NCBI GenBank assembly: GCA_028551475.1
Contig: CM052357.1
Location: 2,046,001-2,110,000 of the forward strand
Length of the DNA stretch: 64,000 bases
DNA from: Casuarina equisetifolia
Taxonomy: Eukaryota > Streptophyta > Magnoliopsida > Fagales > Casuarinaceae
Direction of reading: 5' to 3'
Shown: piece by piece, positions 10,669-22,993 of the stretch
Layout: the number at the start of each line of letters is the position of its first letter
How positions within the stretch are numbered: the first letter of the stretch is position 1
Notes under the pieces: generated by a model
Told to the model about the DNA's origin: nothing
Seen by the model: the letters and a program-made list of their open reading frames with translations, nothing else
The model's database searches: none
Program-made: the position numbers and the translations under genes

Positions 10669-12724
10669 AATTCTATGCACTAATAACACCTTTGTGGTTT
10701 AGATAATATCTCCACCCAACTGAAATTAGGCTACCCCAACTATTTTAACCTAGATATTAAAAAAAATGTGGATAAAATGCCACTAAATCTATTAATTTTC
10801 ATGAATCTAGATACAGTGAGGTACTTTTCAAATTGTTATCTTCATGAATATATTTACAAAATAAAATTTCTAAAAAATATATCTGGTTTTTCAAACTTCC
10901 TATTTAACTCTTTGGTAGCTAAAAATGAATTTTTTTCTTAATCAAGAAAAGGGCAAAAATAAATCACAAGTAGTTGATAAATAGCTTGACTTAATTTATA
11001 GTGTGAAGAAAAAAAATTAGTAGCATGTTAGAGGTTGGTTTGTCAAATATTAAAAAATAATTGTCATTGTTAAGAAAACATGTTAACTCCGAAACTAACT
11101 TACAAGAAAAAGGTATGCATTTCATATTATAGATGATTTCTAATTAAAATTTACATAATATGAAAAGCTCATCTTACTATTCTTACAGCACTTGATTTTA
11201 ACAAATCACTGTTCTCACAGAAATTATTTACAGCAAATACCCCTGTAAACCACGGTAGCTCTGAGCATCTTTATGATCATTGATGGTAGAAGGCAAGAGA
11301 TAAACGTCCTTCAAAAATATATTAGTTTTTCATGCTCGTTACTACATCATTTAAAAAAAAATCAAGTAAAATTTTAGACAATACCGTCATTATATGTGGG
11401 AGGAGCAGCAATGAAAGCAATAATAAATACAAAAGTAAGGTTGAATACATAACTCGCTGGGTTCTTTTAGCTGCAGTTCGGAAGTTTGTCTTTTTTGACA
11501 TTAATCGCAGGTAAACCGTTCGTTGTCTCTGTTTCTACTGCTAAATTTCAACAAGTCCTTGTTTCCTTAAATAACCCGAAGTCAATGCAGAAGTACAACT
11601 CCGATTGCATGGAGACTGTCAATATTAAAATTATCTTCTTTAAAGTGTTAGTCGACCTCAAAACAGTGATAAAGAATTTCGTATTTTGTCCATGGTCCAA
11701 GTGGTCCTAAGAGAAGAGAAAAATAGTGGTCCATTTTTTACCGTTAGCATTTCAAAAGATGCAATAAAAGTAGGTCGGCGGGCTCTAGATTTTATACCGG
11801 TTAGCACACAAATGGCCTAACTTTTACTCTTTTCTTATGTATCTCTATTAAATGTACAGAATCAAAATTAGGAGTAAGTGTGAAATAGTAATAATTTTAG
11901 GTGCTTCTCTTAAATTGTGTTTAAATGTGAAAATTTAAAAACTACATGGTTTGTTATAGGATCCAAACCTATTAGAGAGTTTTCGACTATCATAGTATGT
12001 CATTTCTTGCATCTCACCCAATGGTCAAGTATTATTATTGGTGTGAATTCATTTACAGTATATGATTGTAGTATCCAAATCAAAGTTCCATCCTTCATTA
12101 TAAAGTTTCGATCCTTATACAACCCATTCAACTAAATAGTAAGTCAATCTTATACTCAATAATGAAAATTCTTAATATTTATGTATAGTGACTATGTATT
12201 TACCATACAATCATCCTAATTCTTTCAATAATAATAGGTTTGGTAATATTATCCTGTTCGCAGTGTGCAGATTATTTGATCTTGGATGTGGACTTCAGTT
12301 GTATGTAGCAGTTGCCACTACGCCTGTAATCTGTACCTTATATGGACCAAGAATCCAGACTATTGAGCTTTTATGCAGTAAAAATGGCCAGGAAAAGTAG
12401 GTAGAAGAAAAAGTGAATCACTTGAACTCATGTTTTATGCAATAGATGTTAATGCAGGACAATCAAAATGACATCTTCAATAGACATTAAAGAACAACCT
12501 TGAATCCTAATACTCAGGACAAATAATCTCTGCATTGCACTTGTAACTATCTGCAATTAAACAGTATTAAGAAGAAATTCCACACTAGTGTTTCAAAATA
12601 ATAAGAACATACTATGTTACAGAAAACCAAAACCATGATTCACGGCGCTAATGTAAACAAATATGCTATTACCCAAAAGTATTATAGACCAACATAAATT
12701 TAGTGGAATACATACATATGTACG
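10669..12724. other. spacer between protease 1 and ERD4 B
   Basis: AT-rich, no gene seen. It is closely repeated at 54808-56857, in part at 22994-23790, and in part at 45190-47631 where LINEs interrupt it. The site GCAGCAATGAAAGCAAT near 11408 is the empty version of the target of the LINE at 41550. The last 250 bases are the 3' flank of ERD4 copy B. Confidence 0.5.
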
Positions 12725-15700
12725 TCAAACAAATGATCCAGTTCTTGAAACCTGTGACAAGGCATCTTCAAACTGATCATCATCAATCTTCTCAGAGCTC
12801 AGGCTTGGTGGGATGAAAGCTTTGAAAACTCGGTCCATGTTAGGAACTTCCTTCAATGGGCAGCAAGCAACTTCGAGCACCGTGTCACGGAAAAACCGGT
12901 AGAATTTATGACTGCAAGTATATCCAAAGAGCAAGGACAGTATCGGAAGTGGAATTAGGAATGGTGCATAGTAGAATTCCTTCACCAGAAAGAAGCCAAA
13001 CATAGTAACTTGGTATAATATTAGAGAAGCCAGGATGCGTGTATGCATGTGAGGCCACATCCTTCCATAGCTTTCATAAGCGGGAACATAAACTTTGAGT
13101 GCCTGTTGGACAAAACACCAGAAAGAAAGTCTTATTGTCTTGAACAGAATGAGAAAAGAAAACAGATATTCAAGAGCCTGATTATGTTAATTATGTAAAT
13201 TCTGAAGTTTATGCGTGAAATATTTATGCTTTCTAAGAAGTTGAGAACCATGAGAACCATATGGTAGGGCCAAACACTGCCATACTTGAAGAACATCTTC
13301 TCATTATGTGCAGAGCGAGTATAATGACAACTCGTATAAGAACCAGAAATCCAACGGATATCAATAAAGATTACCTGATTTCTAAGAACTAGCCATCCCA
13401 GTCCAAAGTAAACCACACCAAACGGGATAATAAGAGGAGCTATAACAGAGTAGCATAGGACAATTATCACGATCAGCATGTCACCGGGAACCCTAGTTAC
13501 ATATCCAAGATCACCAGGAGACCAAGCTTCTTTCACTTCAGCCTCAGTCTTGCAGAGATACTTTTTCTTTAAAAGGAATATAATTAAAGGAACTATTCTA
13601 GACAGCTCAAGACCATAGCCAACGAAGAACCTGGAAAAGATAGAACCATCATACTGAATGAGAAATCCATAGTTATAATGCTCATATGCCTTCCATAATA
13701 AGTAATATGTAACAAATGAAACCCAATAAGTAGCTATCAAAAATGCCTACAACTGATGACTCTTCTCCTGCATATGCAAACAAACAAAGTTCCATTAAGA
13801 AAAGATGGGAAGGATAAATCCTTAACTTAAAAAAAAAAAAGGTATAACATTTTGAATTTTTATATTTGAAAAGACATTTATTAGATAGCCAAAACACTAA
13901 GAGAAGTAAAAAATAAAATGATTAACCAATAAGGTCATGGAAAACTGAGTTCCATACTTCGATATTTCCCATGGATAACTTGTTAAGGTCACTAAAGCTC
14001 CCACTGCCTATGTTTGTCGCCTTCGGTGGATGATTAGTGGCAGAAACTGGCAGAAGAAGTGGCAGCAGCACTAAGCTAGATAAGACCAAGATTCCCAACA
14101 CTGCGGATTAATTGGCAAAAAGATCATATTAGAGACTGACACCTTTTCTCCTGAAAAGTTCACACATGTAGGTCACCAAGTTTGAAAAACTAATCCAAAT
14201 AGAAGAAAACACAAATACAAGCTTGCGTAAAAGGTTTGTATATAAGAGATTTACTATATAAGCTTTAAACATAAATTAAAAGTTCTGGCAAACAGAGTGG
14301 CTTTCATAGATTTTCCACTCAATCAAAATGTTGGATGATCAAGACTGTTAAGAAGAAGAGCTGAAATATGTTAGATGATCAAGACTGTTAAAAAGAAGAC
14401 CTTTGCAGCAACTTTGTTTAGAATATCTTTCAATGCCGTATTGTCACATTTGGAGAGAAAGGAATAGAAGAAAATTTAGCGATACAAGTCTAGGCAACTC
14501 AACCATTATTGCTAAAATCAAGAAGGATGTGAGAGGGAAGATTTCATCTACGAGAAGAGTTAAGTTTACAAATTGTAATAAATTTTTACAAGAGCTTTGG
14601 AATTTGCTAAGTACAATATTTGAGCTTAGATGATGATATTTTGTAATCGAACAATTTTGTAAATTTTACAAGTGATATATAATTTGACCTTTCACAAAAA
14701 AAAAAATGATGTCATGAAGGTGCAATTGAATTTTATATTACAGAATTTCAAACTGCTGCATAACAGATAAGAAACTACATGCATCGTTATCATTTCATAC
14801 TGCAATTGTTTAAGAAATGCCTTAGTTTCCCTGTCCAGAATGTTAAAGATTTAACATTTGACTTTAAGGTGACAATGACTATAGTCATTCCATGGCGAAA
14901 TAAAGAATACAAAGTGATTTTGCTTAAAACTCTAATGATACTCCATCAGTCTATTCCTCTGAACCTTAAGCTTCACCCTGCCTCTGCCTTTTTCTGGAAA
15001 TTGATACTCTCTCCATTATCAAAGAAAACTACAGGTTCTCTTTCATGATTATACTCCTAAACATTGATTGTTTATTATTTTGAATTTTATTAATTCATTT
15101 CAATTTCAATAGCAATAAAGATGATGGTACAGGTGGGAAACTGTCTAGAAATGTCAACAGCCGTACAAAAATATTTAAGCAATATTCAAATGCTCTAGCA
15201 CTTGACTCTGTGAAAAGCGACAGCAACATATCAAACCATAATAGACTGTTAATCCCTTCTTAAAATGGACAAAAATAAAAATAAAAAATGAAAAAAATCC
15301 ACCCTCCCACTTTTTCAAAAGGAAAGAAAAGAGGTTAATTTTTACTAAAAAAAAAAAATACGACAGGAAAAATGGCATCCCAAAAGTAGAAGTAGATCAA
15401 AGATTCATCAAATGGTGGGAAAATTCACGAAAAATAGAAAAACAGAGCCGAAGACGATCCGGTGGTCAGGAAGACGAAGTACACGGCAGTGTCGAGCCCC
15501 GACACGGCGATCAAATCCTGTTCCGAGGACGACAGAGCCTCCTGGATCCAGGCGAACGGGTTCCGGGTCCTGGACCCGCCCTCCCATGGCTCCAAGCCCT
15601 TCAAGATCCGGTTCGGGTAGTAAACCACGGTGTTCCCGGGCTTCCTCGACAACCAAGTGAAAAGCAGCATCAAAACCACGAATATCAGAAACGACGTCCC

Positions 15701-15730
15701 GAGGGACGTCACGAAGGAGCTGAAATCCAT
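12725..15730 (-). pseudogene. ERD4: ERD4-like pseudogene B (type 2, exon 4 deleted)
   Basis: Recognisable parts: exon 1 15460-15730, exon 2 13958-14100, start of exon 3 13681-13767, exon 5 13375-13630, exon 6 12725-13102. A deletion runs from inside exon 3 (after WKAYEH) to near the end of intron 4. It removes the cytosolic loop and the first pore helices, about 1.2 kb relative to copy G. The exon 1 splice donor is GA instead of GT, and exon 3 has TAG where G has the TGG of HWLWAF. Exons 5 and 6 are open and ERD4-like (PGDLGYVTRVPGDMLI). A truncated LINE sits in intron 1. It belongs with G to type 2. No functional channel is expected. Confidence 0.88.
14331..14702 (+). mobile_element. 5'-truncated LINE 3' end in ERD4 B intron 1
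   Basis: Encodes the C-terminal tail of an L1-type LINE ORF2 (CHIWRERNRRKF, then IIAKIKKDVRGKIS) and ends in an A-run. It closely matches the 3' end of the LINE at 41550-45174. Copy G at about 60040 has the uninterrupted site (AAACAAAATGATGTCATG). The target duplication is at least AAAATG, partly hidden in the A-run. The first 70 bases contain a local duplication of GATGATCAAGACTGTTAA. Confidence 0.85.
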
Positions 15731-16160
15731 CCCTAACACTCAACCAAACGCTCTGTGCGAAGGAGGTGTGGAAGAGACCGGTATCAATGCAAAGTAACCG
15801 TGAAGAAAAGGATATAAAGTGGGAAAGCTGGGGATGCGGTGACGTTACCGTTGGGACCCAAAGAGGAAGCGCCGTTTGTTGAAAGATAGTCTGAATGTCC
15901 ACAAAGTGAAAAATATCTGGGGTATGATTTGCTGCTTGTGGGGTTCACCCTTCTCCGGCTCTGTGTCTTTATTCTTTTAATGCACAGAGAGAGGAGAGAG
16001 AGGAGAGAGAGGGGAAAGAGAAAGAGTGCACTGCAGAAGTGGATTGGATATGACATGATGATACTGAGGAAGCCAGGAAGACAGGGGGGACAGGAGAGTG
16101 AGAGCCGAGAAGACAAACATGCCCTCAGCCTGATATTATTGAGTTTTCGAAAATCTTAAG
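15731..16160 (-). promoter_or_regulatory. type-2 ERD4 upstream region (copy B)
   Basis: Upstream of exon 1 on the minus strand and conserved with copy G. A TATA-like CTTTATATCC (complement near 15811-15820) lies about 80 bases before the ATG. GGTGACGTTACC near 15838-15849 is a near-palindrome with a TGACG bZIP-type core. A GA-rich microsatellite occupies about 15985-16020. Promoter identity is inferred from position. Confidence 0.5.
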
Positions 16161-16399
16161 GTTAATTGAATTTTCAATTTTCAATATTACATTAACTCAT
16201 ATTTATAATTATAATGAAATTGTTCTTAGTTTAAAATACTATATTATACTTATTAAATAAAGAGAATGAGATTGTATTATGATGCATTGTTCATATATTC
16301 ACTAATATGTAGAATTTTTATGAACAATATTCATGAATAGTAGCATTCCTCATGTTGTTGTACATTATTGTCTTGTCAAGCCATTCATTTTTTGCATTT

Positions 16400-16900
16400 C
16401 GAAATTGTGTATATGAAAGGTTTATGCTATTTGAAGTTATTTCCTTGCTATTTGCATCTTTTCTATTAAGTCTATAAAGTCCTCTTTATTGATTGTTTGA
16501 GTTCCTCTTTTTAATTCCTTCAATGTAATTGCTACCCAATACATTGTTGTTCCTTTTACCCTCCAATTCTAGACATTCTCTATTATCTTCATAAAATTTG
16601 GGCTTGTTGGCCAAAAATTGAAAAGTATAAAGCTCTTTTTCCCTTTGTCTTATGTTGCCAACTTTGATAATGCAAGGCTATGGTTTGACATACATGTATT
16701 GAACTCTATAGTGAAGATTACATGCTTTTGCACCCATTCAATATTTACTAAGCATCTATCTAATTCTCTACATTTTGCAACGTACTCCTTTTCCTATGTT
16801 TGTCCATGATAGAAGAAGGCCCAACAAATTTGGTTGAATAAGCTCAAGATCACTAATAAACTTATTAAACTCTTTTACTCCCATCCATTGACTTGCCACA
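16400..16900 (-). mobile_element. LINE endonuclease-domain relic
   Basis: Reading the minus strand gives, with stops and frameshifts, a stretch beginning GVKEFNKFISDLELIQPNL, then LSWTN, CLVNIEWVQKHVIF and ELKRG. This is the order found at the end of the endonuclease domain and the linker of plant L1-type LINE ORF2. It is repeated at 61740-62250 in the duplicated unit. It is old and decayed; edges are approximate. Confidence 0.6.
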
Positions 16901-16959
16901 CTAACCATTTAATAGGAAAATTTATATTACATTACATTATTTTGACGATTTATTAAAAT

Positions 16960-17145
16960 TATATAGACAAACAAAGATGTTGGCCTTACATGAATAAGAT
17001 TTAATGTCAAAATAAAAGAAGAAATAATACAAGGATAAAAACCAAATGATTTTGCAAACATAAGCTTTGGGAATTTCAAAGAGAAAAGAAATAGAGCCAT
17101 TTACATAAGGAATTCGAAGTCATTATCTTACTTCAACAGAATTCG
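16960..17145 (-). pseudogene. ERD4 intron-4 relic without flanking exons
   Basis: The sequence from the LINE relic to the TTACTTCAAC motif resembles intron 4 of type-1 ERD4 (for example 4550-4724), including the GAGAAAAGAAAC run and a GTAAG donor on the minus strand. The bases beyond the donor do not match ERD4 exon 4 and I could not identify them. Similar relics occur at 23791-23865 and 62280-62470. Confidence 0.5.
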
Positions 17146-17519
17146 TTCTGTGTTGTTTGCTTTTCTCTTCTACCTTGGATCTTGATCGCTGTTCCAAGCC
17201 ACACATGACTTGTTGTCGGTTGTACAAGTATGAAAGCCTCAAGTGAAAAAGGTCAAGTTTATGTGAACTTATATTGGTTCTAATTTATCCTACAAATCGG
17301 AAAAAAGAAAAAACTTGAAATTAACACATAACTCTCTAACTAATTATATGACCCACGGAATAAGTTAAGTATCAAGGATGGCGTGAGAGGTTCCACTTGC
17401 AAGTTGATTGAAAAAAGAAAAAAGCAAAAAGAAAAAAAAAAGCAGGCTATTGAGAAGCTTAAGGTCAAGTAAACCATAATTGGATAATTAAGCATAATGA
17501 CAAAAATTTGCCTTGTGAG
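17146..17519. other. AT-rich spacer
   Basis: No gene seen. It includes an A/G-rich run near 17412-17442. The stretch is repeated before the alpha modules at 23866-24243 and 62471-62864. Confidence 0.4.
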
Positions 17520-17776
17520 GCAAGTAATCATCCATTCTTTGAAGTATTCTAGTAATCATCCATTCTTTGAAGTATTCTACCCTTCACCAGTTGTAGGAGG
17601 TTGTATAATGGGTGGCTTTCTCATTGCCTGCCCATATGAGAGAAAATACCAAAGGAGATGACATGCTACGTGTTATCCAGCCCTCACAAGGGACCAAACC
17701 ATCAACTCGAAGTGACGCATCAGCATTCGTCTTCGCCCTTTCAGTAATGCTACATTGCATTGTGATAGCAGTGTTA

Positions 17777-17856
17777 CTCACATTTGATAAGCCTAATGCT
17801 ACATTGCATTGTGATAGCAATGTTAGCTCAATTTCATTAGGCTTATCAAATGTGAG
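17777..17856. repeat. 22-bp perfect inverted repeat with partial direct duplication
   Basis: CTCACATTTGATAAGCCTAATG at 17777-17798 is the exact reverse complement of 17835-17856, with a 36-base loop. TAATGCTACATTGCATTG is also directly repeated (17745 and 17794). The other alpha copies have only the right arm, so the left arm and the direct repeat are a local addition. Confidence 0.9.
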
Positions 17857-17940
17857 TTTATATTAATGGTTGATCTAATAAAATGAGACATGTGTTCTTA
17901 ATTATCAAAATATAAATTGATTGATGTGAGTCGTGACTTA

Positions 17941-19645
17941 TGTTCGGTGAAATTCTACATGTAAGTGTACATGTTTAATAAGTAATATAATGATAAGTAT
18001 GAGTATCGTTCTACAGGGATTAATATTATCAACTTGACTAATTATTAGTGGTGAATTGATCTTACAATTTATTTAGCAAGATATCATGAAAAGATGTTCT
18101 AAATTGAAAGATTACTAAAGCAATTGACTTCCAAAGAGTTAATAAAATATGATAAATATGCTAGAGCCTCTGATTTCACTATAGTTAGTAGATATGAATT
18201 TCAATAATTTAATGCTTACAAGAACAATGATATTTATGAGATGACGGAATTTCTTAATTTATTTACTATCCTATGTCTAGGTATAGTAAACTTACTTAGT
18301 TTATTAATTTACTGTGAGTCTACATATGAATTAAATAAGCTAAGAGCATTAAAGTCAATGAATATTCCAATTAAAGCCACACAATCAACATAGCATATGT
18401 CTACTCACATTTAATTTATGGTTATATATTATAAGATGCATTTGCATATTCTCTCATGTCAGTCTCAAATATGCACATCAAATTGATCAATTGATGATTA
18501 ATCACTCAATCACATTAAAAATAATAACATACGACTCACATAAATATATTGTCTTGCATAGTATGTCAACTAAAGAACTCAAAACACGCTAACTAGGCTA
18601 CATCTTAGCTCTAGCAAAAATACTTTAGTTCATAATATTATAATTAACAGAAATAATACAACAAATTACACAAAACATCTAGATTAAAACAAACTAAAAA
18701 GTTGTCACCAATTGTTGTCCCTTTCAAGAAATTTCTGTGCAACTCTACACATCAAGGGGGAGTAAAGAAGCCGTCTGAAAAGAGTGGCGAAATTCCTGCT
18801 CACGCGCCGCCACGCACCGCCGCCACGAGCTGCCGCCGTACGCCGCCACGCGCCGTCGTCAGTCTTCACGTAAACCTCCAGAAATTGCCGCTTATGACGC
18901 CTGGAGTGCCATTCTGCCAAAATCTTGAGCTGATTCGCCGTCAAACGGCGTATATCTGACTAAATCTTCACTCGGCCCCCACCGCGTTTCACCGGAAACC
19001 GCCGCACGAATCGCATCAAATCAGCTGCAGAGTGACCGGAACTCTCTGTTAATGGCTGGATATGGTCCTTCCTTGCTGATCTGGTCTCAGATTTGGCCAG
19101 AAAATGTGCTTCTTAGTCGGAAATAACGCTGAATGGTGATTTTGCTCAAAACTTGACCGGAGAGCGGAAGCTGGACGGCGTTCTTGGATAAAGTTCTGGG
19201 TTCCACCACCAGGGAGAATCAGTTGGCTGTCGCACGACCGGTTTCCTTTTTTCTTTGTTTTTCTCCGACTTTTCTCTCACTTGCTCGGTCCCGCACACTA
19301 CTCACTTCCCTTTCGCTCGACGATGGTCCCGACAATTCACGACCAGCTCCACCTAATAGCCTCCGGGTCCCACGTTTTTTCTTCTGTTTCGGTCACATGC
19401 TTTCCTATGCTTTCCCTTGTTAGCTATTCCATGTGTTTGATTAATTGCTTCTTTAACGTAAGTTCTTTTCTCTACTCTTTTCCTTCCAATTTTGTTTCAT
19501 TTCCTTCATTTTCTTTCATTTTGGGTTTGCTACATAAAATAACAAAATATGCATAAATATAATTGAATACAAATATAATATAATAAAACAATATTAAATA
19601 TCACCTAAAATGATCAAAATAACTCTATACAAAATAGAGTTATCA
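17941..19645. mobile_element. solo LTR, 1705 bp, TG...CA, ACTTA target duplication
   Basis: The element starts TGTTCGGTGAAATT and ends GAGTTATCA, flanked by ACTTA at 17936-17940 and 19646-19650. The uninterrupted site (GTGACTTACCAAATA) is at about 63198. A 5-bp duplication with TG...CA ends and no internal coding region is the signature of a solo LTR. A reverse-orientation relative is at 42405-44125. It contains a GC-rich CCGCCACG-type patch near 18800-18870 in otherwise AT-rich DNA. Superfamily (copia or gypsy) cannot be told. Confidence 0.88.
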
Positions 19646-20799
19646 ACTTACCAAATAAGGTTATGATGAGTAAACCTTTTTGGTAACAAATAAGGTTTAA
19701 GCTAAGTCTTGTCCTTTAACTCAGCATATAAATATGTATATTAAAAAATTAGGGTTATAAGATTTTCATTTATGCAAAAGTTGTATTTCTTTTAGTTCTC
19801 TTATTAAGCTAGTGCATCTCTAAATGATAATAGAGGATAAGCACTTTAACTAGAAGATTGTTTCACATTTGTTGATCTTTGATATAGATTGCAAGAATGT
19901 TGACCTTTCTTTATTATTTTCTTACTTATTGATTTGATGATTGGTGTTTTAGATTTGACCATGCAAATCTAGTTTTGTTTTGTTTTGTCTTTTTGAGACA
20001 AAAAGATTTGTTTACATGTGGTGTAAGAGACATCATGGGTCTAAGACCCAAAAAGTTGGTTTTATTAGGTCAACATTTGGGTTTTTTAAAGTTTTTCTTT
20101 TAATTCGAGTTTTGTACGAACAAATGGCCTTGTCATTTTCCAAAAAAAAAAAAAAAAAGGGAAATGCCCTAAAATCCCAAATAGAACCAAATCCGATATG
20201 GACCTAGATCTGATCGACTTGTTTGATACAATTGTCATATGCTTTGTCGCAAATCGGCAAATTTGGATGCCGATTAGTTGTTTTAAATGCTAGCATCTTT
20301 AGGATTTATGTTTTTATTCTATAAAAGCAAATTAGGGTTGCAAAATTTGTCTCCTTTTTGCTTTCATTGTTGCCGTTGTTCCCTCGTGGTCTGAAAATTA
20401 CTAGGTTTCATATCTTAAACTAGTGAAAGTAGGCAAGAAATACTAAAACACTTGAACTAATGTTTTAAGTAATAAATGTTTATGTGAGATAATGAAATGA
20501 TATCTTTAATTTACATTTTAAAAAAATCTTGAATCATAATATCAAGGACAAATACTCTTTGCATTGCACTACAAATTATTTGCAATTAAATAGTAACACA
20601 TAAGAACTGCCACAAAAGTGGTTCAAATACGCAAACAAACTACATTACAGAAAACCAAAGTCATGATAAAATAATACTAATAAGAAAATTACACAAGTGA
20701 TAATGTCAACAAATATCCAAGTTCCCAAAAGGATAATCTAAAACACACATATAAATGACCCAAAAAAATTTATTGGAATGATACTAATACATGTGTACA

Positions 20800-22993
20800 T
20801 CAAACAAATGATACTGATCTTGAAACCTGTGATAAGTCATCTTCAGATTGATAATCATCAATGTTCTCATAACGCAAGCTGGGTGGGATGAAAGCTTTGA
20901 AAACTTCGGCCATGTTAGGAACTTCATTCAATGGGTGGCAAGCGACGTCCGATGCCGTGTTGTGGAAAAACGGGTAAAATGTTTTACGGCAAGTATATCT
21001 AAAGAGGAAGGTAAGTATGAGAGGTGGAATTAGGAGAAATGAATAGTACCATTGCCTCAATGCAAGGAAGCCAAGCGTAGTAAGTTGGCATGACAATAGA
21101 GAATTTAGGATGCGTCGATGAATGTAAGGCCACATCCTTCCATAACTTTCATATGAGGGAACATAAACTTGAAGCGCCTATTGGACAAAAAATCCATAAA
21201 AAATAAAAAAATAAAAATAAAAAGCCTAATAAAGCTTAGACTTTTCAAGACAAACATTTTGAAGCTTATGTATGTGGTACTTGCATACTTTTAAGAAGTA
21301 ATGAACCATGACGTACTACTTCTTTCTTTTTTTTTTGTCTTTTCTCTTCTTTTTATTTTTCTCCTTTCCACATATTTGTTGGGCCATGATGTTAGATGTA
21401 GTTGTGTCAAGTATCCTAACAAGTCTACGAAATGCTCCTTCTTGGTGGTTAAACAATAGGGTATATACTTTAATATTCAAATGTAGATTTGATGTCATGA
21501 AAACATTTGAAGATCCTAACAATTGGTGCAAGAGCATATTGAACATTTGAGCTTTACTGCTAGTAGGTTGTTAGGAGTGAAAGGTTGGGGCTTGATGGTG
21601 TGTGGTTGTGTGAAATATCCCAGCATGCTTGCAAGCTCTACCATTGAGGTGATCAAGAAATAAAATATATGATCTAACTATCAACTATTACTTTTGGTCT
21701 AATAATAATGCTAAAAGTTTTAACAATATTGTCACTTTCATAAGGTAAAATACTACCACACTTAATATACATGTTATATATATACACAAATATGCAGCAA
21801 AAACATTCAAATATCATAGAGAATATTGAGAAATTTATGTGTTTTGACACAAACCATAGCTACATTCACAAAGAACCAATTCTTTTATCATTTAGAGTAT
21901 TTCATATAATAATGAGCCACTAAAGAATTTCCCCTTTGATGACTGGTCTTTGTGACTAAAAAGACTCACCAAATAGCATAATAATATATGGATCTTCAAA
22001 GGCTCATACTCAAAAGTAACTTAGGGGAAAAAAAAAGACAATTTAGTTTATCAAAGTTACCATTTTACCCTTGAAAATTACTATTTTAACCCTTTACAGG
22101 AATTTTGATCCTTAAATAACAGAACGGCATTCATATCCTCAACTTGGTCCTACACCAAAAAAGATCTTGGTCGCATAAGAACCGAGAATTCAAGGGATAT
22201 CGTCGAAGAATACCTGATGTCTAAGAACTAGCCATGCTACTCCAAAGTAAGCCACACCAAACGGGATAAGAAGAGGAACTTTAATAGAGTAGCATAGGAC
22301 AAGCGTGTAGATCAGCTTGTTAGAAGGCACCCTAGTTCCATAATCAAGATCGCCAGGAGAACAAGCTTCTTTCCACTGTGCCTCGGTCTTGTACCAATAC
22401 TTCGTCTTTAAATGGTATGGAATTAAAGTAAATAATCTAGACAGCTTAAGACCATAGCTAACAAAGGCCCAAGGAAACATAGATTTACCATATCGAATGA
22501 GAAGTCTAAATTGTAAAGCTTAATGCACAGATTGTTATGACAAGTAGAAAGATATATGGACAAATGAAGAGGTTGGCCCTACACGAATAGAGTTCAATGT
22601 TAGAATAGAATAAGAAATAATACAAGAATAAAAACCAAATGATAATGTAAACATAAACTTTTGGGATTTCGGAGAGAAAAGAAACAAAATCATTTATATA
22701 AGAAGTTCAAAATCATTATCTTACTGGAAAGCCATAAAGGTCATCAGGACCTTTGTATACTCTTGCTGAAACTCTTCATCCACTAAAACTCAAAGAGAGT
22801 TTTCCTTCACATTCTCCAACATTTTTAAGTAAAGGTAGACTGGAAAAAAAGCGCTTGCACTAAAGAAATAAAATATTTCCCCAAAGCTGCTCTCACTACA
22901 TGGCTTTTACTAGGGATCCCCTGAGCCTTGGAGAGAAGCAAAAGTAACTTGCGTATAAAAAATAGAAGCAAATCGAATGCAATTGGAGAGAAA
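20800..22993 (-). pseudogene. ERD4: ERD4-like pseudogene C (3' half only)
   Basis: Exon 6 (20800-21177), exon 5 (22214-22469) and the last about 270 bases of exon 4 (22725-22993) remain. Exons 1-3 and most of exon 4 are missing: at about 22993 the sequence jumps to spacer DNA like 55917. The acceptor before exon 5 is TG instead of AG. Exon 6 is open and shares LGFLALRQWYYSFLLIPP with copy E, so C and E are sisters. Not functional. Confidence 0.9.

Larger units (their letters stand above)
17520..20415. repeat. alpha module, copy 2, split by a solo LTR
   Basis: Same module as 1-1140, interrupted at 17941-19645. The second promoter-like block is better kept here: CTATAAAAG at 20319-20327 directly precedes TTAGGGTTG and a CT-rich leader. 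The end passes into the 3' flank of ERD4 copy C. No coding sequence recognised. Confidence 0.55.

Noticed and set aside
15408..15902. Second minus-strand frame over exon 1 (also 7631, 37452, 60735)
   Set aside because: Frame shadow of the GC-rich exon 1 and its leader; the ERD4 frame is the one with family similarity and splice sites.
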